From assembly GCA_026692885.1 (NCBI GenBank), contig JAPLNJ010000592.1, positions 25,900 to 89,899 of the forward strand: a stretch of 64,000 nucleotides of DNA. Reading direction: 5' to 3'. The notes under the pieces were generated by a model. It did not search any database. It was not told where the DNA came from and was given only the letters and a program-made list of their open reading frames with translations. The position numbers and the translations under genes are program-made. Positions 27,772 through 37,300 of the stretch are shown piece by piece. The DNA comes from Planctomycetota bacterium (lineage in GTDB: Bacteria > Planctomycetota > Planctomycetia > Pirellulales > Pirellulaceae). How positions within the stretch are numbered: position 1 is the first letter of the stretch; the number at the start of each line of letters is the position of its first letter.

Positions 27772-29592
27772 ATGAAAACAGCACTCATGATCCTTGCCGC
27801 CCTCGTCCTGGAGCCGCTCGCCGCCGGGCCGGACTTCCAGTCCCGACACCTTGCGATTGGCCTGTCGCGCACCGCGCCGGCGTTCAGCCTGTTCGCCGTG
27901 GATTCTCTGGGCCAGGGAAAGCTCGGCCAGAATCCAGTGCTGACAGAGACCAATTCGGTTGCGGGCCTCGAACTCGACGGGCAAACCTACAAGCTCAATG
28001 GCAACCCGATCTGGCGCGCTGAGTGGGGCGAGAAGACGCTGACGCTGCGGTCCGAGCACGTCGCCGGCGTCGAGATGCCGCCGTTCACGCTCGCCTTCAA
28101 CCAGAAGGCGAATCACGCCACGTTGCTCGGCCTGATGAAACCGGGCGAGCGGCAGATGAGTCTGCCGTGCGTGCTGCACCTGCCGGATATGGGCACGCTG
28201 CGGATCACCGGCGAAGGGTGGCTGGATTACGACGCCCGCCGCCGCGCGAAGCCGGCTTTCGTCCGCGTCGCGTTCCCGCCGGCCACCGCCGCCCGGCCGC
28301 GAGTCGAATACCGGCTGGAGGTCACGGCGATTTACCCGCCGCTGCCGGGCATCGAAGGCAACCCGCTGTACGACGGCTTCCGCCGCGACTGGCTGAACAT
28401 TTTCCAGGTCAATCCGCGCGTGCAGATGCTGGCGAACAACGCGTCCAGCGATCCGTGCTCGTTCACGCTCTTCGAGTATTCCGATCTGGCGCTGCACACG
28501 CCGCCGCTGGCCGAGGGGCTGACGGCGAACGATCTCATTCGCATGACGCTCGACCGCTATCTGGCCGGTGCGAAAGGCTACGGGCAGATCGGTTACGGCT
28601 GCGAGCCGTCCGACGCGGACCTGATCGCGTGGAAGACGCCGTGGACATCGCTGGACACGCTGCCGTCGCTGCTCATCTCGGCCTGCAATTACGTGAACGG
28701 TTCGGGCGATCACAAGTGGGCCGCCGCCCACTACGCCAAACTCTCCGCGTGGGGTCGCGAGATGTTCGCTGCCGACAAAGACGGCAACGGGTTGATCGAG
28801 TATCCCGGCACCGGCGACTTCGGCGACCGTCCCAAGACGGAGCGGCGGCCGGCGAACTGGTGGGACTGCATCAACTTCGGCCACGAGGACGCCTTCTCCA
28901 ATGCGTTGGCCTACCGGGCCGCGACGATGTTCGCAGAACTTTCAGGCAAGCTGGCACACGACGATGACTCGCGGTTCTTTGCCGGCAAGGCCGCGAAGCT
29001 GCGGACCGCCTACGGGCCGACCTTCCTCAACCCCGCCACCGGCGTGCTGGCCGGCTGGAAGAGCGCCGACGGCCAACTGCACGACTACTGGTTCACCTAT
29101 GTGCAAGGCATGGCCATTACGTTCGGCCTGCTCGACGACCAGACCGCCAACCGCGTCATGGACCGGCTGCTGGCGAAGATCAAGGAAGTGGGCTATGCCC
29201 GCTTCGACCTCGGCCTGCCCGGCAATCTCGTGCCGGTCAAGAAAGGCGATTACGTCGACGAGAACCACCCGCCCGAAGCCACCGGCCAGCCGCGACGGGA
29301 CGACGGCAGCGACGGCTTCCAGTTCTACGAGAATGGGGGCGCCACGGGCTGCTGGGCGTATTACACCGTCAAGGCGCTTTACCAACTGGGCCGCGCCGAG
29401 GACGCCCGGTGCATTTTCCACCCCATGCTGGCCGGCTACGCGCACGGCAAGTTCCAGGGCTTCGATGCCAGCGGCCGGTCACTCGATTGGCGCGACTGGC
29501 GAGGCGGCGGGCACGGCTACGAGGGCCTGCTGGTGGACAACTACCACGCCCTGCTGGCGGTGCTGGATGACGTGAAGGCGAAGAAACCATGA
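27772..29592 (+). CDS. Secreted six-hairpin ((alpha/alpha)6) glycosidase-like protein
   Basis: 606 residues from the ATG at 27772, preceded by AGGGAAA. The signal peptide is KTALMILAALVLEPLAAG. Residues 25-250 look like a beta-sandwich, 260-600 like an (alpha/alpha)6 toroid: DKDGNGLIEYPGTGDFGD, NWWDCINFGHEDAFSNALAY, GATGCWAYYTVKALYQLGRA and HGYEGLLVDNYHALLAVLDD. This arrangement is that of six-hairpin glycosidases (GH15/63/65/78/94 clan-like), with acidic residues in the DCINFGHEDA and DGFQFYENGG turns as candidate catalysts. The exact family cannot be fixed by eye. The stop overlaps the GH99-like gene start (ATGA), so the two are coupled. Confidence 0.65.
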   Translation: MKTALMILAALVLEPLAAGPDFQSRHLAIGLSRTAPAFSLFAVDSLGQGKLGQNPVLTETNSVAGLELDGQTYKLNGNPIWRAEWGEKTLTLRSEHVAGVEMPPFTLAFNQKANHATLLGLMKPGERQMSLPCVLHLPDMGTLRITGEGWLDYDARRRAKPAFVRVAFPPATAARPRVEYRLEVTAIYPPLPGIEGNPLYDGFRRDWLNIFQVNPRVQMLANNASSDPCSFTLFEYSDLALHTPPLAEGLTANDLIRMTLDRYLAGAKGYGQIGYGCEPSDADLIAWKTPWTSLDTLPSLLISACNYVNGSGDHKWAAAHYAKLSAWGREMFAADKDGNGLIEYPGTGDFGDRPKTERRPANWWDCINFGHEDAFSNALAYRAATMFAELSGKLAHDDDSRFFAGKAAKLRTAYGPTFLNPATGVLAGWKSADGQLHDYWFTYVQGMAITFGLLDDQTANRVMDRLLAKIKEVGYARFDLGLPGNLVPVKKGDYVDENHPPEATGQPRRDDGSDGFQFYENGGATGCWAYYTVKALYQLGRAEDARCIFHPMLAGYAHGKFQGFDASGRSLDWRDWRGGGHGYEGLLVDNYHALLAVLDDVKAKKP

Positions 29593-30626
29593 AACATCTG
29601 CTCTCGCTCGTGATCCTGCTACTCGTCTCCGTGCTCCCGCTCCACGCCGCCGAGCGCAAGCCTGCGTTGTGGGCCGTCTATTACGCTTGGTATCAAACTC
29701 ACGGCAAGTCGAGCATGTGGACTGTCGACGGAACCGCGGAGCCGCGCTCGAAAGCCCAGCCGCTGATCGGCTACTACGACAGCGACGATCCCAAGGTCGT
29801 CCGCTGGCACGTCCGCGTGGCAAAAGCGGCCGGCATCGACGCGTTTCTGGTCTCCTGGTGGGGCTGGGCCAACATCAGCGGCCAAGCGTTCGAGAAGGTC
29901 ATTCTGCCGCTGGCCGCCGAAGAGCAGTTCAAGGTCGCCCTGTGCAGCGAGTTGGCTCAGTTTCACCACGATGTGCAGGTGCTTGCGCGCCAGACGAGTG
30001 ATGTGTTGCGCAAGACCAAGGACAGTCCGGCATACCTGCGCGTGGACGGCAAGCCGGTGGTCTATCTGTACCAAGTACCCTTCGCCCCCAAGCTGACGCC
30101 GGAAACCTTCGGTCAGTTGTGCCGCGGCGTCGAGGCGGACGTCGGCCCCGTGTACTGGATGATGGATAAAGTCACGAACGTCGGCGGACGTGGGTTGAAC
30201 TTCCCCGACGAGTGGCTCAAGCTCCCGGAGATTCCCCTGTTCGGGTTCTACGGGACCTTCAGCATCAAACGCGTCTGGAAATACGAACACCTCGCGCCCG
30301 ATTATGCCCGCTTGGTCCAGCAGGCCCACGCAGCCGGCAAGAAAGCCTTCCTCCCCGCGCATCCCGGTCACGACAACAGCGGCTTCCGGCCCAACGACTT
30401 CTTTGTCATCCCGCGCGATGATGGTCGCACGCTCCGCGGCTATCTGCGAGCGGCCACCGAGGCCGGTGCAGACGCGGTCCTGCTGACCAGCTTCAACGAG
30501 TGGCCGGAGACCACGGTGGTCGAGCCCTCGTCGTCCTGGAGCGATCCGTATCTCTACCTTAGAATCGTGGCCGAATGGAAAGGTGCGCAGTTCGGCCCAC
30601 CGCCGCTGCCGAAAGGCCGCGATTGA
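29589..30626 (+). CDS. GH99-like endo-acting mannosidase-type protein, secreted
   Basis: 345 residues; signal peptide 1-20 (KHLLSLVILLLVSVLPLHA). The fold is a TIM barrel of GH99/GH71 type: WAVYYAWYQTHGKSSMW at the first strand, WHVRVAKAAGIDAFLVSWWG, DGKPVVYLYQVPF and TSFNEWPETTVVEPS at the last strand. These blocks are those of bacterial GH99-like proteins (endo-alpha-mannosidase/mannanase). The catalytic pair of true GH99 enzymes could not be checked residue by residue. It is coupled with the preceding six-hairpin protein, suggesting that both act on the same oligosaccharide. Confidence 0.8.
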   Translation: MKHLLSLVILLLVSVLPLHAAERKPALWAVYYAWYQTHGKSSMWTVDGTAEPRSKAQPLIGYYDSDDPKVVRWHVRVAKAAGIDAFLVSWWGWANISGQAFEKVILPLAAEEQFKVALCSELAQFHHDVQVLARQTSDVLRKTKDSPAYLRVDGKPVVYLYQVPFAPKLTPETFGQLCRGVEADVGPVYWMMDKVTNVGGRGLNFPDEWLKLPEIPLFGFYGTFSIKRVWKYEHLAPDYARLVQQAHAAGKKAFLPAHPGHDNSGFRPNDFFVIPRDDGRTLRGYLRAATEAGADAVLLTSFNEWPETTVVEPSSSWSDPYLYLRIVAEWKGAQFGPPPLPKGRD

Positions 30627-30643
30627 CGCCAATCTCCGGGGAG

Positions 30644-30844
30644 ATGCCGATGACACGCATGCCAGCCTTCGTCACACTGTTGTTGACGCCGCTGGCCGGA
30701 ATCGGGGCCGCCAAGACGACGCAGAAGCGTGTCCAACCGCACGTCGTCCTGTTCCTCGTCGATGACCATCACAGGATGTCCAATGCTCGACGGGTGCGCA
30801 GTACTTGGGTAAACGAAGCTCAAACCACGAGGAGTGAACCATGA
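30644..30844 (+). pseudogene. N-terminal stub of a sulfatase gene
   Basis: The ATG at 30644 follows CCGGGGAG and encodes a signal peptide (TRMPAFVTLLLTPLAGIG). The sulfatase opening strand and metal ligands follow (QPHVVLFLVDDHH), and then the resemblance stops after about 50 residues. The frame ends at 30844, overlapping the ATG of the next gene. The formylglycine motif and everything after it are gone, so no active enzyme is possible. It reads as a remnant left by deletion of the rest of the gene. Confidence 0.7.
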
Positions 30845-32373
30845 ACGCCAATGCCTACAGACATTGTTGCCACGGATGTCCGGCCGCCGACCGGCGTGGG
30901 TTCTTGAAGAGTCTCGCTGCCGCCGCCGTGTTGGCCCCGAGCGGCCTGACCGCCTTGGCCCAGGAACGCCCGGCAGCCAAGCCGCGCGTCGCCGTGTTCT
31001 TCCTGTCCGACCCCCAGCCCGTCGAGAATTGGCCTTGGCCGGGGTGGAATCCGGAACCGCGCGAGAAGGATTTGGGCGCAGCTTTGACGCGCGGCTGTCC
31101 GGAGGTGGAGTTCGAGTTCTTTTCCTCCCGCAACCAGTCGTTGCAGGCGGGACTGGCCGGGAAGGAGCGGTTTGACGGAGCGCTGGCGTATCTGATGACG
31201 CTCGGCGGCAGCGGCAAGTCGGTCATGCCGCTGGTGGAATGGAAGAAACCGATGATCCTCGCCAACTACGTGCTCGGCGGCTGCGCGCCCTGGCTGACCA
31301 GTACGACCCGACTGCTGGCGGCCAACCGGCCCGTCGTCTGTGTTTCCACCGAGCGCGATGCGGATCTGGTGTCGGTCGCGCAGTGCTTCACGTCGGCCAA
31401 GCGGATGACCCCCGAGCAGTTCGCTGCCGAAGGTTGGACGGCCTACCGCAAGACGTTCGGCCAAGCCGATGCCAAGAAGGCCACGGAAGATCCGCTCCAG
31501 GTCCCCGGCGTGACGGAAATTCAGAAGCAGCTCGCGGCCAAGCGCCTGCTGGTCGTGGGCAGCGGCAAGCCGGGTACGGAAGCGGAGTTTTTAGGCGCGA
31601 AGGTCATTTACATTGGCTTCGACGAATTCGACGCTCTCTGCAAGGAAGTGGATGCCGACGCCGCGAAGGAGAAGGCCGACAAGTGGATGCAGGCTGCCGA
31701 GAAGATTGTCGAAGCGCAGCCGGAAGCCATTCGCGCGTCGGCCCGCGTGGGCCTGGGCGTGCGCAAGTTGCTGGCCAAATACCACAGCGACACGGTGACG
31801 ATGAACTGCCTGGGCGGCTTCGCTGCGGGCAAGCTCCCGGCGTATCCCTGTCTGGGTTTCACCGAACTGCTGGACGAGGGCCAACACGGCGTGTGCGAGG
31901 CGCAGGTGCCCGATGCCTGGGCGATGGCCCTGTGCCGCATCATGACCGGCCGCGCGGGCTTCGTGTCGGACCCGACGCTCGACACCTCGACCCACCACAT
32001 CATCTACGCCCACTGCATGGCGCCGACCAGGATGCTGGGCACAGACCGGCCGGCGAGTCGCTTCCGCATCCGCACGCTGCATAATCGCGATCCGCGGGGT
32101 GCGTGCGTGCAATCATTCATGCCGCCTGGCTACATGACCACGTCGTTCCGCATCGTGGGCAAGACCCTCTTGATCCACCGGGCGAAATCGGCGGGCAACT
32201 TCGACTCCGAGCGCGGCTGCCGCAGCCAACTGGTGGGCGACGTCCAAGGCGACATCGAGAAACTCATGCGGCACTGGCACGCCTGGCACCGCGTGACGGT
32301 CTACGGCGACATCCGGGAATCGCTCACCGAGCTGGGCAAAGCCCTGCGACTGGAGACGGTGGAAGAAGCGTGA
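30841..32373 (+). CDS. Tat-exported L-fucose/arabinose isomerase-like protein
   Basis: 510 residues; start ATG at 30841 preceded by GAGGAGTG. The N-terminus has DRRGFLKSLAAAAVLAPSG, a Tat signal, after an unusual HCCHGCP cluster. The C-terminal half matches the catalytic domain of the FucI/AraA fold: LGFTELLDEGQHGVCEAQV with metal-ligand E, MTGRAGFVSDPTLD, HHIIYAHCMAPTRMLG with metal-ligand H, and later a GRD-like strand set. FucI/AraA enzymes are normally cytoplasmic and isomerise L-fucose or L-arabinose using manganese. A secreted version may bind or isomerise released sugar outside the cytoplasm, or have another role. The family assignment rests on the C-terminal half. Confidence 0.65.
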   Translation: MNANAYRHCCHGCPAADRRGFLKSLAAAAVLAPSGLTALAQERPAAKPRVAVFFLSDPQPVENWPWPGWNPEPREKDLGAALTRGCPEVEFEFFSSRNQSLQAGLAGKERFDGALAYLMTLGGSGKSVMPLVEWKKPMILANYVLGGCAPWLTSTTRLLAANRPVVCVSTERDADLVSVAQCFTSAKRMTPEQFAAEGWTAYRKTFGQADAKKATEDPLQVPGVTEIQKQLAAKRLLVVGSGKPGTEAEFLGAKVIYIGFDEFDALCKEVDADAAKEKADKWMQAAEKIVEAQPEAIRASARVGLGVRKLLAKYHSDTVTMNCLGGFAAGKLPAYPCLGFTELLDEGQHGVCEAQVPDAWAMALCRIMTGRAGFVSDPTLDTSTHHIIYAHCMAPTRMLGTDRPASRFRIRTLHNRDPRGACVQSFMPPGYMTTSFRIVGKTLLIHRAKSAGNFDSERGCRSQLVGDVQGDIEKLMRHWHAWHRVTVYGDIRESLTELGKALRLETVEEA

Positions 32374-32745
32374 CCCTGGCCGGACCTGAGCCTGCGGGTG
32401 ATCGTCGGTAACCAGCACCACGACTTTCCTGGCGCTGGCACCGATCCGCCAGTTGCCGGTCAGAAAGCCCGCCTCCCACCGCGTCGCGGGCTGAGGGGTC
32501 CACGTGCCGCGGGTCGGCGGATCATCGGCCGCCAGGACCGAAGACACTGGGAGGCTGCCGAAGACCAGGCCCAGTTGCGGCATGGAGCGAGCGCCGAAAA
32601 CGGATATCGGGTTGGCACGCTTCGACCCTGTGATTCGTGCGCCCCGTCGCGAACTGAGGCCCCGCGCCAATCTTCGGCGGAGCGTGCCGTGGGAAACCGG
32701 GAAAACTCTTGGTAAGTTGGCCGCGTGCGCGTACATACCGTCAAT
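32374..32745. other. Intergenic region before the third sigma cassette
   Basis: 372 bases with no intact gene. On the minus strand 32434-32583 holds a short remnant of a GH95-like gene (separate entry). The right end must contain the promoter of the sigma gene; GGGAAACCGGGAAAACT (about 32690-32706) resembles an ECF-type -35 (GGAAA), but no matching -10 is convincing. Confidence 0.4.
32434..32583 (-). pseudogene. N-terminal remnant of a GH95-like gene
   Basis: Reading left from an ATG at 32583, a hydrophobic leader (PQLGLVFGSLPVSSVLA) is followed by TPQPATRWEAGFLTGNWRIG. That resembles the opening of GH95 fucosidases/galactosidases (...PAxxWxEALPIGNGRLGAM). The likeness stops at once and the frame then runs on as unrelated sequence. 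It is only about 50 residues, so the call is tentative. Confidence 0.4.
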
Positions 32746-33315
32746 ATGAACCCCATGTCCGATCCGCCGCGCAGTCCGTCGGGCGCAGAGTCCCCTTCGC
32801 CCGAGAGGCAGGAAGATTTTATTCGCCTGCTCAATGGGAATCATGCGCTGCTGCTGCGGTACGTAATGTCGCTTCTGGGGCACCGGCAGGATGCGGAAGA
32901 TGTGCTGCAACGAGCCAGCGTGACGATGTGGCGGCGATTCAATTCGTTCGAGCAGGGCTCGGATTTCGTCGCCTGGGCCACGACGATCGCCTTCTACGAA
33001 GTTCGCAACTTTCAACGAGTCACGGGCCGGGCTCGACTGCGGTTCGACGAAGAACTGTTGCAGACGCTGGCGGCTGAACGAACTCAGCACGTGCGGACGT
33101 GGGAGGTTCGCCGAGACGCGCTCGAAGAGTGCGTCCAGCAACTTGATCCGGCTGGCCGTGAACTGGTCGATGCGGTCTATCTTCGCGGTGAAGAAATCAA
33201 GGCCGTGGCAGAGCAAGCCGGGCGACCGTTGCAGTCATTCTACAATCGGCTCAGTGTCATCCGCCGGATGCTCGCCGAGTGCGTACAACGAAAGCTTGCC
33301 GAGGCTTCCTCATGA
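32746..33315 (+). CDS. ECF-type RNA polymerase sigma factor
   Basis: 189 residues from the ATG at 32746; a GTG at 32725 and ATG at 32755 are other options and no strong Shine-Dalgarno decides between them. Region 2: NHALLLRYVMSLLGHRQDAE, DVLQRASVTMWRRFNSFEQG and FVAWATTIAFYEVRNFQRV. Region 4: LDPAGRELVDAVYLRGEEIK followed by FYNRLSVIRRMLAECVQ. The stop overlaps the membrane partner start by ATGA. It heads a forward run of genes for large glycosidase-like proteins and fucosidases (34339 to 44652), which are plausible targets. Confidence 0.92.
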   Translation: MNPMSDPPRSPSGAESPSPERQEDFIRLLNGNHALLLRYVMSLLGHRQDAEDVLQRASVTMWRRFNSFEQGSDFVAWATTIAFYEVRNFQRVTGRARLRFDEELLQTLAAERTQHVRTWEVRRDALEECVQQLDPAGRELVDAVYLRGEEIKAVAEQAGRPLQSFYNRLSVIRRMLAECVQRKLAEASS

Positions 33316-34292
33316 CCGAGTCTTCCCTCAACGCTCCGGCCGAATGGCATCGGCTCTTCGATGCCGCCTTGAATAACACGCTCGACGAAGCTGCAGCGAC
33401 TCGGCTGGCTGAGCTGCTCCGAGACAGTGCAGCCGCTCGCGAGTTGTGGTTTCTCTATCACGACAACGAGTGCGGACTGGCGGAGTTGGCAGCGGTCGAG
33501 CCTGTGTCCCGACCTAGCGTGCGGCCGACGCTGCAGAACAAGAAGTCGAATTCATGGCCGAGGCAAGGCTCGCTGGCTGCGGCGGTCGCGGGCCTGGTCG
33601 TCGGTGTATTGAGTGCGTCGCTGGCCTGGGCGTATGTCGGATTGCAGTCTCAACGAGCGATCACGCTGTTGCAGGAGAGCTTTGAATCCGGTCCCGCGCC
33701 TTTGGTAACTGGCGTGCCGATCGAACCGGGCTACTGGTGCGGTGACTATTCCGCGATCGTGAGTGAGCAGCAAGCAGTGAAGCCAGCGAGTGAGAAGAAG
33801 ATGTTGCGCTTTCTGCGGGGCGACTATGAGGGGCGAAGTATTCCGTCGAGCCACAGCAGTGATGTTTTCCGGTTGGTGGATGTCCGGCCTTATCGCCGGG
33901 AGTTTGCGGATGGCGGGGCGGTGGTGCAGTTGTCGGCGGTGTTCAATGCGGCGCCGTTTCCGGAGGATGAGACTTTCAGTGCCACGCTAACGATTTTCGC
34001 GCTCGACGCGAGCCTCGTTGGAAATGAGCTGCTGAAGGCGGAAAACGTGCTCTCGATGGAATCGCTCGCCTTTTCGCGCAGCACCAAGGTCGTGATGGAT
34101 CGGGATCCGACCACGTGGCAGAAGGTGAGCAACGAGCTGCGCCTGCCTCCGGGCACGGGTTACCTGATGCTCCGCATGGGAATGTCCAACGACACGAAGT
34201 CGCCGGACAAGCGCCGGGACAGTTTCGCCGGACACTTTGCCGACAAGGTGCAACTCGTGCTCGCACGGCGCTCGGAGATTCCGGTGCCCTGA
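33312..34292 (+). CDS. Single-pass membrane partner of the ECF sigma factor, FESGPAP type (no FecR domain)
   Basis: 326 residues; start overlaps the sigma stop. The N-terminal helical module (1-60, DAALNNTLDEAAATRLAELL) is like that of the FecR partners at 710 and 3635. One membrane helix is at about 87-109. The outer domain (115-326) lacks FecR motifs and instead shares many blocks with the 50027-51070 protein: SFESGPAPLVTGVP, GDYS, KKMLRFLRGDYEG, FNAAPFPEDE, DRDPTTWQKVSNELRLPP and FAGHFADKV. It is probably a beta-sandwich that reads an outer signal and controls the sigma factor. The domain has no name known to me. Role inferred from operon position and topology. Confidence 0.8.
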   Translation: MTESSLNAPAEWHRLFDAALNNTLDEAAATRLAELLRDSAAARELWFLYHDNECGLAELAAVEPVSRPSVRPTLQNKKSNSWPRQGSLAAAVAGLVVGVLSASLAWAYVGLQSQRAITLLQESFESGPAPLVTGVPIEPGYWCGDYSAIVSEQQAVKPASEKKMLRFLRGDYEGRSIPSSHSSDVFRLVDVRPYRREFADGGAVVQLSAVFNAAPFPEDETFSATLTIFALDASLVGNELLKAENVLSMESLAFSRSTKVVMDRDPTTWQKVSNELRLPPGTGYLMLRMGMSNDTKSPDKRRDSFAGHFADKVQLVLARRSEIPVP

Positions 34293-34338
34293 TTGGCCTT
34301 TGCGGAATCGGTTCCGCTCTCGTTACACCGACCCACCC

Positions 34339-37300
34339 ATGAATCAGCTCTTGCATTTCTCGACGACGTTCGCACTGTGTGCCGCTGTCTTTTGTGGCGT
34401 GGGCAGCGCGTCGGCGGCCTCGTTGAGCAATGACCGCTACACTCTGGGTGTCGGCGATGACGGCACGGTCATCCTGCGGACCGACGGTATGCCACCGCAG
34501 ACCATCGCGCCGGAGTTCACCGTGCTGCGCAGCGAGCGCGACCCCCGGATTCATCGCAATTTCAACCATCCGAACTACCCCATCGCGCCGCGCCCGTCGT
34601 TGCGCTGGCTCGCAGCGAATGAACCGGCCGATGTGCTCAATGCGTGGCTCGCCACACCTGCAATGAAAGCGGCGGTGGCGTGGAATGCGGTGGTCACTGG
34701 CGAGGGCGAGCAGCGCGTGTGGGAATATCGCGACAAGTCAGGCAAGGTCGCGCTGCGCGTGGGTGGCCGCAGCCGCGACGGCGCGACGAGGCCGTTCGCT
34801 GTGGGCGAGAAGACTTTGGTGCGAGCCACGAACGCGAGCGTAAATAGCGATGCGGTGCGTTGGACATTTGCGGCGGATGAACACTTCACGCTCGATGCAG
34901 CCGTGCGCCTGCCGCCGGGCGACGTTGATCCCGAAATCACCTTTACGCTCAAGCCGAGGCAGGCGGGATACTTTTCTGTGGCATTCACCGGCGCGCCAGC
35001 GGTGCCGCGGAAGGAATTGCTGCACGTGCCGCAGGAGTGCGCGGGGCGCGGCGAGGTGCAGGGCGACTTTGTGCTCAGCGAGGCGGACCTGAAATTGCCT
35101 CGCGTGATGACGGCGACCCGCGGAGGCTGTCTCGCGCTGGTGGCCGATCCGCGCGAGTGCCGCTTTCGTTTGCCAAAGCTCGATGATTCGCGATTCGGCC
35201 TGATGCGTCGCTTCACCGATGCGGACGCCGTGCAGCCGGTGTTGCTCGCGCCTTTGCTCGGCGGGGCGGAGTCGCAGATGAAAGCCGGTGTGCCGTGGAG
35301 CTTCAAGCTGCGGCTCGCGGCGCGCGCAGGCGACTGGAAGGCGATGCACCGCCACATCGCCCAGGACATCCACGGGCTGCGCGACCAACGCGACAACTCC
35401 GGCCCCGGCACGCTGAACGGCTGCCTGGAGCGCATCATGGATTTCCTCGCCGACCGCAACGGCCGCAACTACGCGATGTGGAGCGACGAGCAGAAATACT
35501 TCGACTACTTCACGGACCAGACCGGCGTGTTCAAACCGTTCTCGCCGCTCTACGGCCTGAGCGCCGCCATCGTGACGGACGACGAGGACTTCTACGGCCG
35601 GCGCGCGCGGCCCGCGGTGGAGTTCGCGCTCTCGCGCAAATACAACGTCTTCGCGCCCTACGAGGGGATCTATGAAGCGATTGTGAAATCGGCCGCGAGC
35701 GATGTCGGCGGGCCGTATCCGGGCTACGCGCAGCTTGTGAGCCTGGATGAACTCCTGCAACATCGCGCACCAGGCATTCGCTCGCTGGCCGAGGCGAAAG
35801 GGCCGGCGAAGAACAACATCGCCGATGCGCTCGCGCGATGGCGTCTCACGGGAGATAGTGCCGCGCTCGAGGCGGCGACGAAGGCAGCCGGCGCAGCGTT
35901 GAAAGCGGGCAACGTTTCGAGCGAGCAGGCGCTGTTTGATTTCCTCGAACTGCACGATGCGACTCACGATGCGTTGGCCCTGCGAGGCGCTCTCGAAGCA
36001 GCCTATCACAAGACGACCGAGCTGAATCTGTACCCCCAACCGCCGCATGAAAACGTGCTCGTGGATAAAGGCGGCTTGGCACCGATTCACGGTCACTCCT
36101 ATGGCCGGCACAGCAACATCTGGGGTTTTCAAGTGCCCGAGCCCGTCACCGCGCCTGAGCAAACCGTGCCCGCCTGGCGCGTCTCGCGGCTGGGCGTGGC
36201 CTCACCGGCGTACCCGATGGAATTCTGGATGAACACGCACGGCGCGTTGCTGCGGACCGCGGCGCTCGCGCACGATGATTTCCTCCGCGCTGTCGCGCGC
36301 AACGGCATGGTTGGGCGCTTCGCGAATTATCCTGGCGACAATCGCTCCTTCGTCTCGCTCATCGCCGAGCGCCCGGATGCTGTGGAGGCGCCGCCGTGGA
36401 AGTGGAACTTTGCCACCGTGAATCCCGGCCACGCGTGGGATTTCGCCGGCGCGGTGATTGATTTCCTCGTCGCCGAGGCCTTCGATCGCTCACACGGCGC
36501 GATTGACTTTCCCGCGGTGAGCGCTGCGGGCGGCGGTTTTCGCGTGCGTGTCTATGGAGCGCGGGCCGGCGTGTTCTATGGCGAGAAGAATGCGCATCTA
36601 TGGCTTCCGCGGGGCCTCGTGAAGAGCGATAACAAGCAGCTCGACTGGATTGCTGCCCGGAACAACGGCCACCTCTTTCTCGCGTTCATGAATCAGTCCG
36701 GCCACGAGGAGTCCGCCGACATTGCCATCGATCCCACATTGGCGCGCTGCACCGCTGGCGAGGCGCGCGCGTGGGCCGGCAATGCTCCCGCAGCGGCGGT
36801 ACGCGTGGCGGCGAACCGCCTGCGCGTAACGGTGCCCCCGAAGGGCATCGCCGCGCTGGCGATTCCCGCGACGATTCGCGAAGGCCTGCAAGCGAGGTTA
36901 ACTGCGAAGGACGCGCCGGTGCTCTGTGCCGGAAGTTTCGCGGACGCCGACACCGCTTTCGGCAAAATTCACGCCATGCTCCTCAGCGCCGGTCGCGGAC
37001 TCACCGGCGCGTTCGTTTACGCGGAAGCGAAACCGCAACACGTCATCGCTGCGCGGCTGCGCTGGAGACAGGGCGAGGGCAAATGGCGCGAGGAGACGGA
37101 CGCGATTTTCCCCTATGAGTTCTCGGCGGCGCTGCTTGATGACGGCGGTGATTTTCAGTGCGTGTTTGAAATCGAGGACGCGCAGCAGCGAATCCATCGC
37201 TCGCCGCTGTTCACGTTGTGCATGGGCGGCAATCAACCTGCTCGGGTCGAGGCCGCGTCGCCCGGAGCCGACGCTCCCATCGCCGCCGTGCCCTCCCCGC

